A stretch of DNA of 64,000 bases from Crotophaga sulcirostris. Its lineage: Eukaryota > Chordata > Aves > Cuculiformes > Crotophagidae. The translations under genes and the position numbers were made by a program. The notes under the pieces were generated by a model, which was not told the DNA's origin, ran no database searches, and saw only the letters and a program-made list of their open reading frames with translations. The DNA lies in the NCBI GenBank assembly GCA_013397455.1, contig VYZB01000270.1:577897-641896 (forward strand), read 5' to 3'. This document shows positions 52,253-64,000 of the stretch, piece by piece (position 1 is the stretch's first letter; each line of letters begins with the position of its first letter).

Positions 52253-55200
52253 ATGCCGCACCCGGAGCTGCGCTGGGAGACCCTGGAGGCTCTGCGCGCC
52301 TCCAGCAAGGGGCAGCTGCGCTACCAGCGCCACTGGCTGCAGGACGAGGTGGGGGGCCGGGCCCGCGGCACTCACGGAGGTGCTGAGGGGGCGTCCGAGA
52401 CTCGGCCCGCCGAGCGCTGCCCGTCCCCGCCATCCCCTTTCCCGGTCCGGGGGCCTGCGATGTTACCTCTGCCCGCTCCTCCTCTCCTCCCTGCCGGCTC
52501 TGCCAGGCCGCGGCGGTACCGCGGGAGGAACAAGGAAAGGTCCCAGCGTGGCGCTCCTGCACGGGCCTGGAAAAAGTGTGCAGTAAAGGGGAAACGGAGC
52601 CCGGGGCGCCGCAGGATAAAAGGGATATGAAGCTACTCGAGAGTGTCCAGAGGGGACCACAAAGTTGGTGAAGGGCCTAGAGGAGAAATCCTGTGAGGAG
52701 AGGCTGAAGGCACTTGGTCTGTTCAGCCTGGAGAAGAGGAGGAGGAGAAGGGACATCATAACTGTTTACTGTTTCCTCAAAAGGGAAGGAGGAGGAGCAG
52801 GCATTGAGCTCTTCTCGCTGGTGACCATTGACAGGACTTGAGGGAATGGCAGGAAGATGTGTCAGAGGAGGGCTGGGTTAGATATTAGGAAAAGGTGGTT
52901 CTTCACCCAGAGGGTGGTGGAGCACTGGAACACCTCCCCAGGGGAGCAGTCACAGCACCAAGCCTGACAGTGTTCAAGAAGGACATCACCCCCAGACACA
53001 CGGTGTGAATGTTGGGGTTGTCTTGTGCAGGGGCAGGAGGAGGACTCAGTCAGTGGTCCTTGTCGGTCCCTTCCAAATCAGGTCATTCTGTGATTCTGTG
53101 GCTGTGTAGCACCTGCTGCCCTGCACAGATGGCTTCATTGTGTTAGAGTTTCTTGGCTTTTGTGATGTTCTGCACTCACAGAAAATGTTTTCTCTTTAGG
53201 ATGTCTTGGAAGGATGCATAACTCCACTTGAGCTCTCCCCATTTTGCGCCTTGGTCCTGGACAGGATAACTGGGCAATTGGCCCCAGAAACCTCACCCTC
53301 CACAAGTCCATCACCAACAGAATCCACGCTGAACCAGAAGGTTGCACCTGCTGGCTGCCAACACTCCTCGCTGCTTCCTTCTGCAGAGCCAAGCAAAGAC
53401 AAGGTAGTGCTCTGGCTGTAATCTGTACGTGAACAACCACAAGAAAAAAAGAAAAATTTACTTGCCACGTAAATTGTTGGGTAAAGATTGGGTTTGCTCT
53501 GTTAATTTGTGAGGAAACACCAGCTGAGTTTCAGTTTTCACCTGGATTAACAGGTGATGATAACATTGATATTAGCAGGATTGCAATAGAATAACATTTC
53601 ATAGTAGGCCAAAAGCAAACTCCCTTTTTCACCATAACTAAGGATAATGTAGTTGGAGCTGCGTGGGTGTGTGGATGAACAGCGTGGGATTCATCCTTCT
53701 GGAGGGTTGAGGTCCCAGAGTAGGGTTAGACTTGTTGTAAGAGTCTCCCTTAGATTCTCTGGAGCCTCTGAATGGCTCTGGTGGGTTACAGCACTCTCTG
53801 ACGAGGGAGAAGGGCAGGAAGCTGGCAGTGAACACTGGAGTTTTGCAGGTAATGAACTTGATTAAATACCTGGAAAGAAAAACAAATGTTTGTGTTTATG
53901 CATTAAATGATGACTTCACCACATAACAATGATGCTGAGCAGCCAAGTTTTGCATCATCTAGGCCCCATTTAGACTTAAGAAATATATTGTGAGGTGAAC
54001 ATCTTAATAAAGCAGCAAGATCTGATAGAAGAGATAGTCTGAAGATTCCTGAAGAGTGATTCAAATTATAAACCTGCCTGATTTCTTCCAGTGTAGTATC
54101 TTCACTGAATGTTAAAAGAATGTGGGGTGTCTCTCTAGGTGACAGCTCGTGTTCACAAAGGTCCTAGAGGCTGATTGGTATCTCTGCTTCCAGTTTTAGT
54201 GATTGGGAAAAATAATTATCCCAACCTCACAGAGGGGCTGGAGGGTACTCAAAGTGTTGAGGTTGCACTACCGGGATGTTAACTGCTCTAAAAAGTTGTA
54301 CATTGCTTGACTCCTTTGTCTGTTTCTCTACAAATCACTTGTGGTTTATGAAAGCTGATTTACCTGGTTTCTTCCATGAGTTATTGATAACTGCATTCAG
54401 TCACTGATTTTGCTTATGTACTGACCATGCAGGGAAATGAAGATCTTGGTCTGCTGGAAATGGATGGGGAAGTTTTTCCAGCCGTTTCATCTAAACTGAC
54501 AAAATATGAAGGCTGCATTCGGCTCTATGAGGAGGTGCACAGGTTGAGAGGAAAGGTAAAAATAAAACCCCGTGAGGGTGTATGTGACTTGCAGGAGAGC
54601 TGTGTAATCAAGTGTAACAATGCTCAGGTAAAAGTAGCAGGACTGTAAGTTATCTTAAACCTTATTCTCTAAATAACCACAAGTAGATTGTGTTGGCCCA
54701 CTTTGGGCTGTATTTTATTCTGTCTAAATTCCGTCGATGACCATATCTTGGTGCTTTTGGCACCTCTGCAATCTGCAGGAGAAGCTGAGGCAACGGCAGG
54801 AGCAGCAAGAGCAGATGGCGAGGGCAGCGTACAAACAGGCAAGCGAGCAACTCAAGCGCTTTGACGAACTGAAGGAGCTAAAGCGGCATCAGGAAATCCA
54901 AGAATTGCAAGAAGTGATGGAGAAGAGGTGAGATTAGCTCTGATTTTTGGTATCTATAAAATATTGCAGCATTTAATCAAAGTGAGGATTACTTGTTGTG
55001 CCTGACAATCGTGTGCTAGTTTTTGTGCCTGAAAATCTCACCTACTGCTTTTCTTACATTAACTGTCCCATTATTGTTTGTCTTCAGAGTAGATCTCTGG
55101 CTACTGTTTGTGGTTTCAACAGTTAGAAAAAGGCTGTATTTGTGACAGTTAAAGTTCCTTTGACTTGTCTTATTTTAAAAGTAACTCACTGTGTGCTTGT

Positions 55201-58200
55201 ATTTTGTCCCGTTCATGTGTTAAGTACAATTTTTTTTTGTCTTTATGTGTGTTGTAGCTCAAAGGAGGCTCAGGGAAAGCAAGAGAAGCTGAAGGAGGAA
55301 CACCGACACAGAGCAAAGGTCTGAAACTTGTTAGTTTTCTTTTGTAAAAGATTGTGACTACTCAGTGGGAACTGCAAAGGCCAGTTGACTTATTTGCATT
55401 TACATGGCAACCCTAGAGTGAGAATTTATTTTCTGGGCTGTCCTAGGCACCTGCTGCATTGTTGTGGAAATGCAGTAAAGGCACATGTCTTGTAGAGGCA
55501 GGAAGGACCTGTACAGCTGGAGTCATTAGACCAGCAAGGACCTGTAGTGCTGGAGTTATTGAAGTATTTTTTTGTGTCTTGTGTCTTTCTCTCCCCAGAT
55601 ATTAAATCTAAAACTACGTGAGGCAGAGCAGCAGCGTCAGCGTCAGGAAGAACTGGAGCGTTTGCGAAAGGAAGAGGGCCAGGAAAGACTGCGTCGCCTT
55701 TATTCCATCCAGGAGGAAGTGTTGCAGCTTAACCAGCAGATTGATCCCAATTACAGGCACAAGGACTTGCCAAGAATTGATCTTTCTGCATACAGTAATC
55801 GTGGCAATGAGATCTGCGGGCTGGTGTCAGGACTCATCCGCAGCACAAGTGAGGTAGAGGCTCTGGGCTTGTACTTCACTTTGGTTCCCATTCCTTCCTA
55901 AAGCTTCCTGAGGTTGTCTTCAAAGGCAGCTTGTTAGGAGGCTGTTAAATAAGATGTCACAGAAATGTCTTCAGATATGTGTCCTATAAAGCATCTAATT
56001 TAAAGGGAGAATTCTCTTCTTTGGCACTTTAGCTGTTCTCTTGAAAATGGCTTATAAAAATGCATGAGAATTTCTACAAGAGAAAGATCGAATGTTAAAA
56101 TACTGAAAACCCTTGATGCTGTAAAGTTCCTCTTTGAGAAAACTGTCGAAGCAGAGTGCTTCAAATTGTTAAATACTTGAACACATTGATTCTCCTATAC
56201 TTGCAAGCCTTTTTGCAGTAACTAGCTTTCCTTGAAAATTTTTTTCTATGTAAATGTGGGATACAAACGTTGAAAAATAAAACACTGTAATAAGGGTAAT
56301 TCTCTGCTCCAGCTTGTTGCAGCTGGCTTTCTGCAGAGGAAGCTATCTGGACTTGACAAGGATAAGGGAACCCTGTGCAAAAATGTGTTATTCATTTTTG
56401 TTGTCCCAGATCTTGTGAGATATAGTCATGCACTACCATTGTTTAAAAATGTTATGAACACTGTAATATACAAATAATGGAGAAAAGCATATTTGCACCA
56501 GCAAGGATAAAATGTGTAGTTGGCTCCCAGGTTATCTGAAGGCTGATGCTTCAGAGGCTCCTTGCTGTCACCGTTGGGCTGCAGACAGTGGAACAAAAGG
56601 TTGATTCCATATTCCCTCCTCTGCTTCTTGACAGAGAGGTTTCCCTACGCAAGTAGACGTGGCCAGCACTGAACGAGCACTGCAGGAGATGCGAAGCTTG
56701 ATAGCCAGCATGCAGCAAGAAATCACCGCAGCTGTGGAAGAAAAAAGGCGGAGAGATGAAGAGGCAGAGAGGCAGAAGCAGAAGGAGCTACTGAAAGCAG
56801 AGCAGTTGAAGGCTCAGACTGCAGCCCCTGCACAGCAGTCGGGGGCAAAGCAGCAGAAGGAAGGTCCGTTAGGCTTTTCATTTTTCCTTCTTCCCCACTG
56901 TTAACTGCTAGGCTCAATACTGTTTTGGTATCTCATTGTGGCACCACACCTTCTCACAGCCTTTACTTGTAGCACGATTAGCAAAATCGGTATAGGACTG
57001 CTGGCAGCAAACCTGAAATGAAACTGATGCAGCATAAATTGACTATTAACTGGACAAAACCTGCTGTTCCTAGACTGTATGCCAAGTATTGGAATATTAG
57101 AGAATAATACTGGGGCTTCTTGTGAGTGTGTTTGGGTTGTGTGTGATATGACAAAACAAAAGTCTTCTGCTCTTTTGTTTTAATATCAGGACTTGGAGTT
57201 AAAGCAGATCAAAGTACCATGCAGTGGTACCAGCAGCTTCAAGATGCTGCTGAGCAGTGTGTTGCTTCTTTCAGTGAAATCAACAACTGCAAAGACAACA
57301 AAGAGGTATGAACAAATGATTAATAATGCTGAAGAGTTGATTTCTAGAGGAAATCGGAGAGCTTTGTTTAAAAAACCCCAAACATACCCCAGTCTAACCT
57401 GGTAGCTTCTGTTAACAGTCTGCTCATCCAAACTATCTTAGTAGTTTAGTTGTCTGTAAAGGTTTTCAGAGTTGTTTGTTTGTTCTGCAGGTTAAGAAGA
57501 TAAAAACAGACTTGCAGAAAGCAGCTACGATCCCTGTGAGCCAAATCTCTACAATAGCAGGTCAGGAAAACACCAAGAACCCGGTCCAACTGAAATGCTT
57601 TGTGCTGTGAAGATTTTAATAGGACACAACATATCCAATGTCTCTATAATTATCCCTAGAGCAGAAAGCTACTGTGCATGCAGTCCAGGTCTTTGCAGCA
57701 CAGTGTGTGCTTATGTTTTGAAGGTCTGTTGCTTCCCTCAGAGGGATTTTGCTTTATCATGATTCAGTTTCTTTAATCAGATGGAGCAAACATGCAGTTT
57801 GAGATGCTTTGCCCTTCGGGATGTAAGTCTGGTTTTTGCCATGTTGATGTGGTCTCGTTAAGACTTGTCTGCTGTTTCCTAATCTTCTGTCTTCATACAT
57901 TCCTCATATATTTGCAGGCTCTCAGCTGAGAGAGATATTTGACAAGATCAATAACCTGCTCTCTGGAAAGCCTGTTCAGAGTGGAGGGCGAACTGTATCA
58001 GTGACTCAGCATCCACAGGGTCTGGATTTTGTTTACTACAAACTGACGGAGAAATTTGTGGTGAGGAAATGTCCTCTATATTTGGGTGGCAGAGGTAGCT
58101 AGTGCTTAAGAGATTCCTTTGGATACTGTCTACAACTACTAAGAACAAAATTACTTGGTGTTTATCTTGCATGTATTAATGTTCATATTGACTAGAGAAA

Positions 58201-61200
58201 GTGCTTTCTGGTTAAAAAAACAATGAAAGAACTTAGCTTCTCTTACCCTCCTATCCTCTATTTTATTTCTAGGAGGAAGGACTATTTTAAATTTCAGGCT
58301 TGCATGTTATATATTTTGAACTAGTTGGGTAGAGTGTTAGTGGAAAACACAGTGATAGTTAATTTATGGTCTATTACAAAACTCTGTATGTGCTCAAAGC
58401 CTTACATCTTGGCAGAACTGGGGTGGAGGGAGGGTCCAAGAGGTAAACTTTTGTCCCTGCTGTGTAGTTGTAAATACTTGAGAATGGTTGGTTGGAGTGA
58501 AAATACCTGTGCAGCCTTGCACTCTGTGCCCAGCATCTGCTAACCCCTTTTTTTTCTGAGCCAAAGTTTATTGCCTCTGTGGCAGCTGAGGACATGGGGC
58601 TTTATCAGCTTTGCTGTGGTTGGATGCATAGCCATGGAAACATTGGGATCCTTTAGTAAAGGCTAATTACATCAAAAAGATGATTTTTTTTTTGCTGAGA
58701 AATTTCTTGAAAGGATGGGAACTGACTTTCCTTTCCCCCTCTAGAATCAAGGAGAAGAAGAAGTTGCTTCTCACCGTGATGCAGCTTTCCCAATTGCTGT
58801 GGTGGCCTCAGGAATCTGGGAAATGCATCCTCGATTTGGAGACCTCTTTTTAGCTCATCTGCACAAAAAGTGCCCCTATGCTGTGCCATTTTACCCTGCA
58901 TTGAAAGAGGGGACTTCTATGGAAGAGTATCAGAGGTAGACTTGTTGATTGTGAGCCCTGCAAGGGAGAAGCCTGTATTCTGCATGAACTCTGCTTTTCC
59001 CCACCTCTAGTTATGCAGGCACTGTGATGTGCTGTCATAGACTCCGGAGACTGACTCACAAGCGTGTAGCTCCCCTCACCCTGTTTCCCTGAAGGGTGCT
59101 GTGTCCTTCAACTTTGGAAGTGTTCTTTTGCTGCTTCTTCCTTGTCCTTCTTAAAGAACAATTGATAGCTATATTCAAGTTGATTCAGTAGAGAACCAAA
59201 GTATTCTACATGATATGAAATAGTGGAACGTGTGATCCAGAGAGCAATGATTAGCCCTTGCGATAATTCCTGTGTGATTTTTATAGTATCCCTATTCTCA
59301 GTACAGTTGACTTAAAGTAAGCAGACAACTGCAGGTACTCAAGTGAATGTGTTTTGCTGTACTAATGCTGGAACATCTTCTCATATTTAGGATGCTTGGA
59401 TATCAAGTTAAGGATTCAAAGGTGGAAGAACAAGACCGTTTTCTTAAACGAATGTCAGGAATGATGCGTCTTTATGCTGCTATCATTCAGCTCCGGTGGC
59501 CTTATGGAAACAAACAAGGGGTATGGGTGCATGGCATTGTAATTAGAACCTTGTCACTATTCCAAGAGATTATTAAGTGCATTGTAAACTTGATTTGCAG
59601 TTAAGATGGACTGAACTTAAACCAGTTCATAATCTATTTGAAGCTAGATGCTTATAACCATAATCAACAAAGCAATGCAAAGTAATTTGTAGTGCAGAGC
59701 TTTGCTTCCTTTCTTTATATTGTCATAATGATCCAGTGTTACATTAGGCTACTGTAAAATAACTTTATAAAGAAGAAAGTAAATCAGAAAACTGACTGTT
59801 TTGGTAATAGGTTTTTGTGAGTCATAAAGCAAGTGGTGGGTAGCACTTCTGTTTCTTTACAGGCACATCCTCACGGTCTGATTTATGGATGGCGTTGGAT
59901 TTCTCAGATGTTGAATATGGAGCCTCTGGCAGATGTGACAGCTACACTTCTTTATGATTTTCTGGAAGTAAGTGATGTGGATTCTTAATGATTAGAGAGA
60001 TTTGAATTGGTGACATTTTAGGTTCTGAAGGGATTACTGAGGTGAGGCTCATTGTGATTTTTAACAGCGGGGGGGGTTTAACTTGGCCCTATTCCTTCAG
60101 AAAGGAATGTAAATATTTCCACATTCTTGCAAATATAGCTCAGGAGCAGAATGATTTAAAAATTGAAGTTTTTATATGTGCAGCTTCAACTGTTGTATCT
60201 GGTTCCACTTAGGGTTCCTTGTGTTTTAAAAACACTTGCATGGTTGTATAGTATAATAAAAGGTCTGCTGAGCTCTTGGCATCAGTTCATACAATGCAGT
60301 GAGATCCTGTGGCTTTCCCAGCTGAATTACATTACTTAATAAAACAGGACAGGGTTTTCAGGTTGGAAAGGACAGAGCCTGATGTATGTTAATCCTATAT
60401 CGCAGGATATAAGAGCCCGTGTTAAAGGCTGAAGGCAGGGGACAAATATGCTGTTGAACACAAGCAGCTTCTGTGCTTGTCAAATGCCTTTTAAAGAACT
60501 TCAGACATAGAAGTGAGACAGTAAAGTACCAAGTGAAACATGCTGTGAGGATTCTGATAGTAGTTGTGGAGTTTGAGGAACAATTGTCTGTCAAACTGAC
60601 CGTATGAAGAAAGCTGATGAATCCACACGGCAGTAGTCAGGGTGGGGAAATGACCACACTGTGCCCTTAGCCAATGGTATTAAGGAAGAGGGGGTATTTT
60701 TAGAGAGAGACTAGAGTGAGGGGAAGAATAATGTAAAATTCGTGTGGGTGGCTGCCACACAGTCAACAAGAAAAACAGATAATGGTGCTGGCAGTAATGG
60801 TATTTAGAGGATTTGCTTGTTTTGTCATAGGTGCAGGTATTTTTCATTAAATGCTTGGATAAAATATGAAGTGGTTGGTATTGAAGTTATCCTGCTGGTC
60901 TGAAATCCAGTTCTTGAATCTGGTCTTTGTGGCTTTCTGTACCATAGGTGTGTGGCAACGCTCTCATGAAGGAATATCAGGATCAGTTCTGGAAAATAAT
61001 GCTTTTTATCCAAGAACAGTATATCCCAAGGTATGGTATCTGTGGCTAGGAATGTGAAGTAATCCTTGTTTTTCACATCTGAGTGTTTGCTCTCAAATGA
61101 CTCGTCCATCTTTTCCAGTCTCTACCACTCACCCCCACTCCCACTTGTAAATCAAACCCAACTTCCTAAGTAGATTTTGAATCGTGCTGTTATTTCTGCA

Positions 61201-62041
61201 GAATTGAAGCAATTACCAACCATGGACAGAAAGGCTCTTTCACGCGTTTCAAGCAATTCTTGGAGGTAAAGCAGGGGTGGGGTTGGTTTTGTTTGTTTGT
61301 TTCAGTTTTCAAGTGTCTTAGTTTTTTTTCCCTTTGTTTGATACCTGCATCACTGTGATAATGATGCTGGTGCTGCTTATTGTCCTGACCCAGCACTGCA
61401 ACGTAACCCCTTGCTGGTAACTTTTCAGTTACTGAATTACCCTAATGACAGTTATGATGTCAAACATCTCACTTCTTTCTTACCTCACATCTAATTTTCC
61501 TTAGTTAAAATGTATTTTGATAATAAATGAAGCTCAGTGAGCAGAGAGGTACAGGGTGACGACGATTTTGCTGAGTCATTTCTGTAACAGCTGATTTTTG
61601 TCAGTTGTTTCCTTGTTTTTATCTGTTGTCATGATCAGATACACAAGGAAGCGGACACTGAATCGCTCTCTGTAGCGTTTGTTTAGCATTGTATTGTGCA
61701 TCTTCTTTTACAAGAAAGTTTGCAAAACTGTAAAGTACTTGATTAAGAGCTTTTCTGTGAATGTTGACTTAGATTATTTATGATATTAAAATACGATAGC
61801 TAAAGAGTTTGCACAGTCATTTCAAAATTAATTTTGGTACAAATAATTACACTTCATTATTATTTGAATGTGTGCAGGAAGAGCCATCAACACTGTGGAG
61901 AAGAGATGGCAAATTAAGGTACACATTTCTCTTTTTTTTTTTTTTTTTCCTTTGTCTTTCTCTCACCACTAGGAATGTCTACAGCTGAAGGATGTTCCAT
62001 TACCAAAGGGCACCCTGCCGTCTTCCTTTTGGAGATCATAA
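52253..62041 (+). CDS. GLE1: GLE1, mRNA export factor
   Basis: Nuclear-pore-associated, IP6-binding activator of the DEAD-box helicase DDX19 (Dbp5) in mRNA export, with roles in translation. Exons: 52253-52348, 53200-53403, 54433-54555, 54779-54927, 55258-55318, 55599-55853, 56635-56863, 57190-57305, 57491-57560, 57918-58060, 58745-58935, 59391-59520, 59863-59967, 60948-61030, 61202-61265, 61973-62041. They sum to 695 aa (human 698). The start [20 protein letters not shown] aligns with the human N-terminus. Exons 4-7 (residues about 142-372) are the charged coiled coil ([32 protein letters not shown]). The rest is the conserved GLE1 domain: [94 protein letters not shown]. The last two exons encode the C-terminal tail present in the hGle1B form, which binds NUP42 (ends PSSFWRS). 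The exon 5 donor (GTCTGA) is weak. Confidence 0.96.
52640..53100 (+). mobile_element. CR1 LINE 3' end in GLE1 intron 1
   Basis: Plus orientation: GGCCTAGAGGAGAAATCCTG, GTTCAGCCTGGAGAAGAGGA, GATATTAGGAAAAGGTGGTT, GTTGGGGTTGTCTTGTGCAG, and tail CATTCTGTGATTCTGTG ending at 53100. It occupies most of the 851-bp intron 1. Confidence 0.9.
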
Positions 62042-64000
62042 ATTTGTTTATACTTCTTTCCATCTGGATGTCAATGCCTTCAGACCTGGCTTCCTCTTTA
62101 CATGTAAAGCCAAATAAATATATTTCATACAAGGAGGAATAAGGAGAAAATATTCCATCATCCTGTTAATGTTGAGATTTATATTGGGCAGAACAAACTT
62201 TAATTTGCTTGTGGTTTTCTTTAATTTGTTGCAAATAATTGCAAGTTATTCTTTGTTCTGGTTTTTTATAAGTTTTTGTATAATAAATTATAAAAAATTG
62301 AAGACTTTTCCTTCATGTGTTTCAACTTGTGGAAGATGCTTTAAATGTATCCTGATGACCTCTGTTTTCAGAGGTTAAAGAAAATTTGAAAATTTGCACA
62401 GTGCTGTTCTGTTCCCGGAAGTGAAATACCTCGCAGCTTTATGAAGCTTTAACAGAGCAATGAATTTCGGAAACTTACTGTGAGAACTTTATTTTTGTAT
62501 TTATTAGATCTGCCTTTTATAATTCAGTTTGTAATTATGCTGATGAACTTGCATCCTGTTCATCTCAACATCCTCTGTAAACCCCAGTGAGATGGATGAA
62601 GGCATTTGGCTCAGCAGTGCTGGCGCTACCTCTGCTAATTATAACTGTTCTCCCAGAGGCCGTACTCTACTCTCTGTTTTAAAAGGCTTGCAGGGATAAC
62701 AGTAACTTCATGGCGGAAGAGCACAGTTCCTGAAACTACAGAAATTCTGTGTCCATTATCCATTAGATGGATGGAAGCCAATAATCCATTGTCTTATTAA
62801 AAAATAAAGTGGCAACATGGTGCATTAATTATAGCAGTTTTGCTGATGTTCTGCCCTCAGCTGAGGAAGAAGTTATGTGTATGTGTTACCTGAACTGCAT
62901 TTTATAAGGACTTTTTTACCAGTGGTGGATCATTCTGACAATAGTTCATTGTAGAAACCTGTTTAATAATAAAGTTTGTTTTTTCCTTTTCATCTGAAGC
63001 TGATGCACTTTGGGTTCTTTTTTGTTGAAGGGGGATGGTCAAGAAAATCTACATCTCCTTGGTGAATACAGGAGATCAGAGTGACGGGAGATTCGTTTGA
63101 TCTGTGGTGCACTGTCCTTGAACTATTTTGGTGGTCTCTAAGATGAGAAAATTTTCTTCTGAGTTCTAGAAAGTAGTGCGTTATTTTTGCAGTATGCTGT
63201 GGCAAGTTAAAATTGTTATTATTTTTACCAGATCGGTTTTGTTATTCCTGGAGGCACCGCAATTTGAAGCTGTAGAAAGCGAGTTGAAACCATTTGAGAG
63301 TTTGAATTTGATTTTTATATAGCTTTTGAGAGAAAAGATGGTAATGTACTTTGGAATTGAGGCCTTTAAAACCTTTAACCTTGGCTCTAAAGTTAACCGG
63401 TAAATAAGTTAAATTTCTATTTGGTTTATATTATATATTTTGTAAACTGACTCTGGAGTTGTTTAGATTAGCGTTACCAGTGATTGTCTGGGGGTACTGG
63501 AGATCTCCTTCCGGTTTCCTTTTACCAGGTAAATACAACTGTAGCAATACAACTGTCGTCAGGAGAGTTGAAAATGTTTGGGTTTTTCTATACTGAGCGG
63601 AGATATTTTAATTACATCTTGCATATCTTTGCCAAGGTGGTAATTGGTGCTGTCTTTTAGGAACCATTGTCTGCCTGTGCCAAAACACAGGGAGTGATGT
63701 GATGATGTATATATGAGATATATCATCTTGCTGCTTTTTTGCTGACAGGTCCTTGGGTTTTGTAACATTTGTGGGGGAAATGCAAGTGTGTATTTTTATA
63801 AATAACAAACATGGTATCCTTTTCTGCCTCTGTAAAGGTCATCCAGGTACTTACATACTATTTCAAAATCACTAAGTGGAGTTTCTGATTGAATGATGAG
63901 TGCACTTCAAAAGAATCATAATAAGTCAAAATTTATTTTTAGATCTAGCTTAAGGTTGCAGCTACTGCTTGAACTGATGGTTGGCTGTATTATGCTCTTT
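62042..64000. other. GLE1 3' UTR and downstream intergenic DNA
   Basis: AATAAA signals at 62113-62118, 62282-62287 and 62968-62973 suggest 3' UTRs from about 90 nt to 950 nt. Beyond these I see no coding exon, repeat or RNA gene. In human the next gene is SPTAN1; none of it is recognisable here. Confidence 0.6.
62113..62118 (+). terminator. GLE1: GLE1 polyadenylation signal AATAAA
   Basis: First canonical hexamer, 72 nt after the TAA stop. Two later hexamers (62282, 62968) are alternatives. Confidence 0.6.

Noticed and set aside
51634..52586. Several 200-300 codon open frames across the gap on both strands
   Set aside because: They are open only because Ns are read as non-stop; no protein family is recognisable apart from GLE1 exon 1.

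Overview
The window is nuclear DNA from a bird. The evidence is intron-rich vertebrate genes with canonical GT/AG junctions, many truncated CR1 LINE 3' ends with the tail unit ATTCTATG, an avian-type endogenous-retrovirus solo LTR with a 5-bp target duplication, and CpG-island promoters. The short introns and close gene spacing suggest a microchromosome. The species cannot be named from sequence alone.

Five protein-coding genes are readable, all orthologues of genes in human 9q34.11. CIZ1 (+, 1674-18924) lacks its 5' exons because they lie left of the window. BBLN/C9orf16 (-, 22765-20355) is tail-to-tail with CIZ1. PTGES2 (+, 24676-29465) is head-to-head with BBLN. ODF2 (+, 34301-50410) and GLE1 (+, 52253-62041) follow in tandem. 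For every gene from its first to its last listed exon I checked that the reading phase is continuous. Assembled lengths are about 697+ aa (CIZ1, partial), 92 aa (BBLN), 358 aa (PTGES2), 822 aa (ODF2) and 695 aa (GLE1).

Layout: a 37-bp minisatellite runs off the left edge (1-345). CIZ1 introns hold an old MIR-like SINE and one solo LTR. Each CpG-island promoter (BBLN about 22.5-22.9 kb, PTGES2 24.5-24.97 kb, ODF2 31.1-31.5 kb, GLE1 51.8-52.4 kb) has one or more CR1 copies within about 1 kb, while the bodies of ODF2 and GLE1 have few. An assembly gap (51890-52200) sits in the GLE1 island. The last 2 kb is GLE1 3' UTR and intergenic sequence with no recognised gene.

The five genes are functionally unrelated: DNA replication and nuclear matrix (CIZ1), a small coiled-coil protein (BBLN), prostaglandin metabolism (PTGES2), mother-centriole appendage and sperm-tail structure (ODF2), and mRNA export (GLE1). 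They are neighbours, not an operon or pathway. I found no novel system. The points most worth a second look are a consensus RFX X-box in the ODF2 promoter, the PTGES2-ODF2 adjacency that differs from human gene order, a remodelled CIZ1 (no long Gln-rich linker, a long new acidic C-terminal exon, an in-frame alternative acceptor), a shared sequence 3' of two CR1 copies, and a tRNA-like 3' end at the gap.
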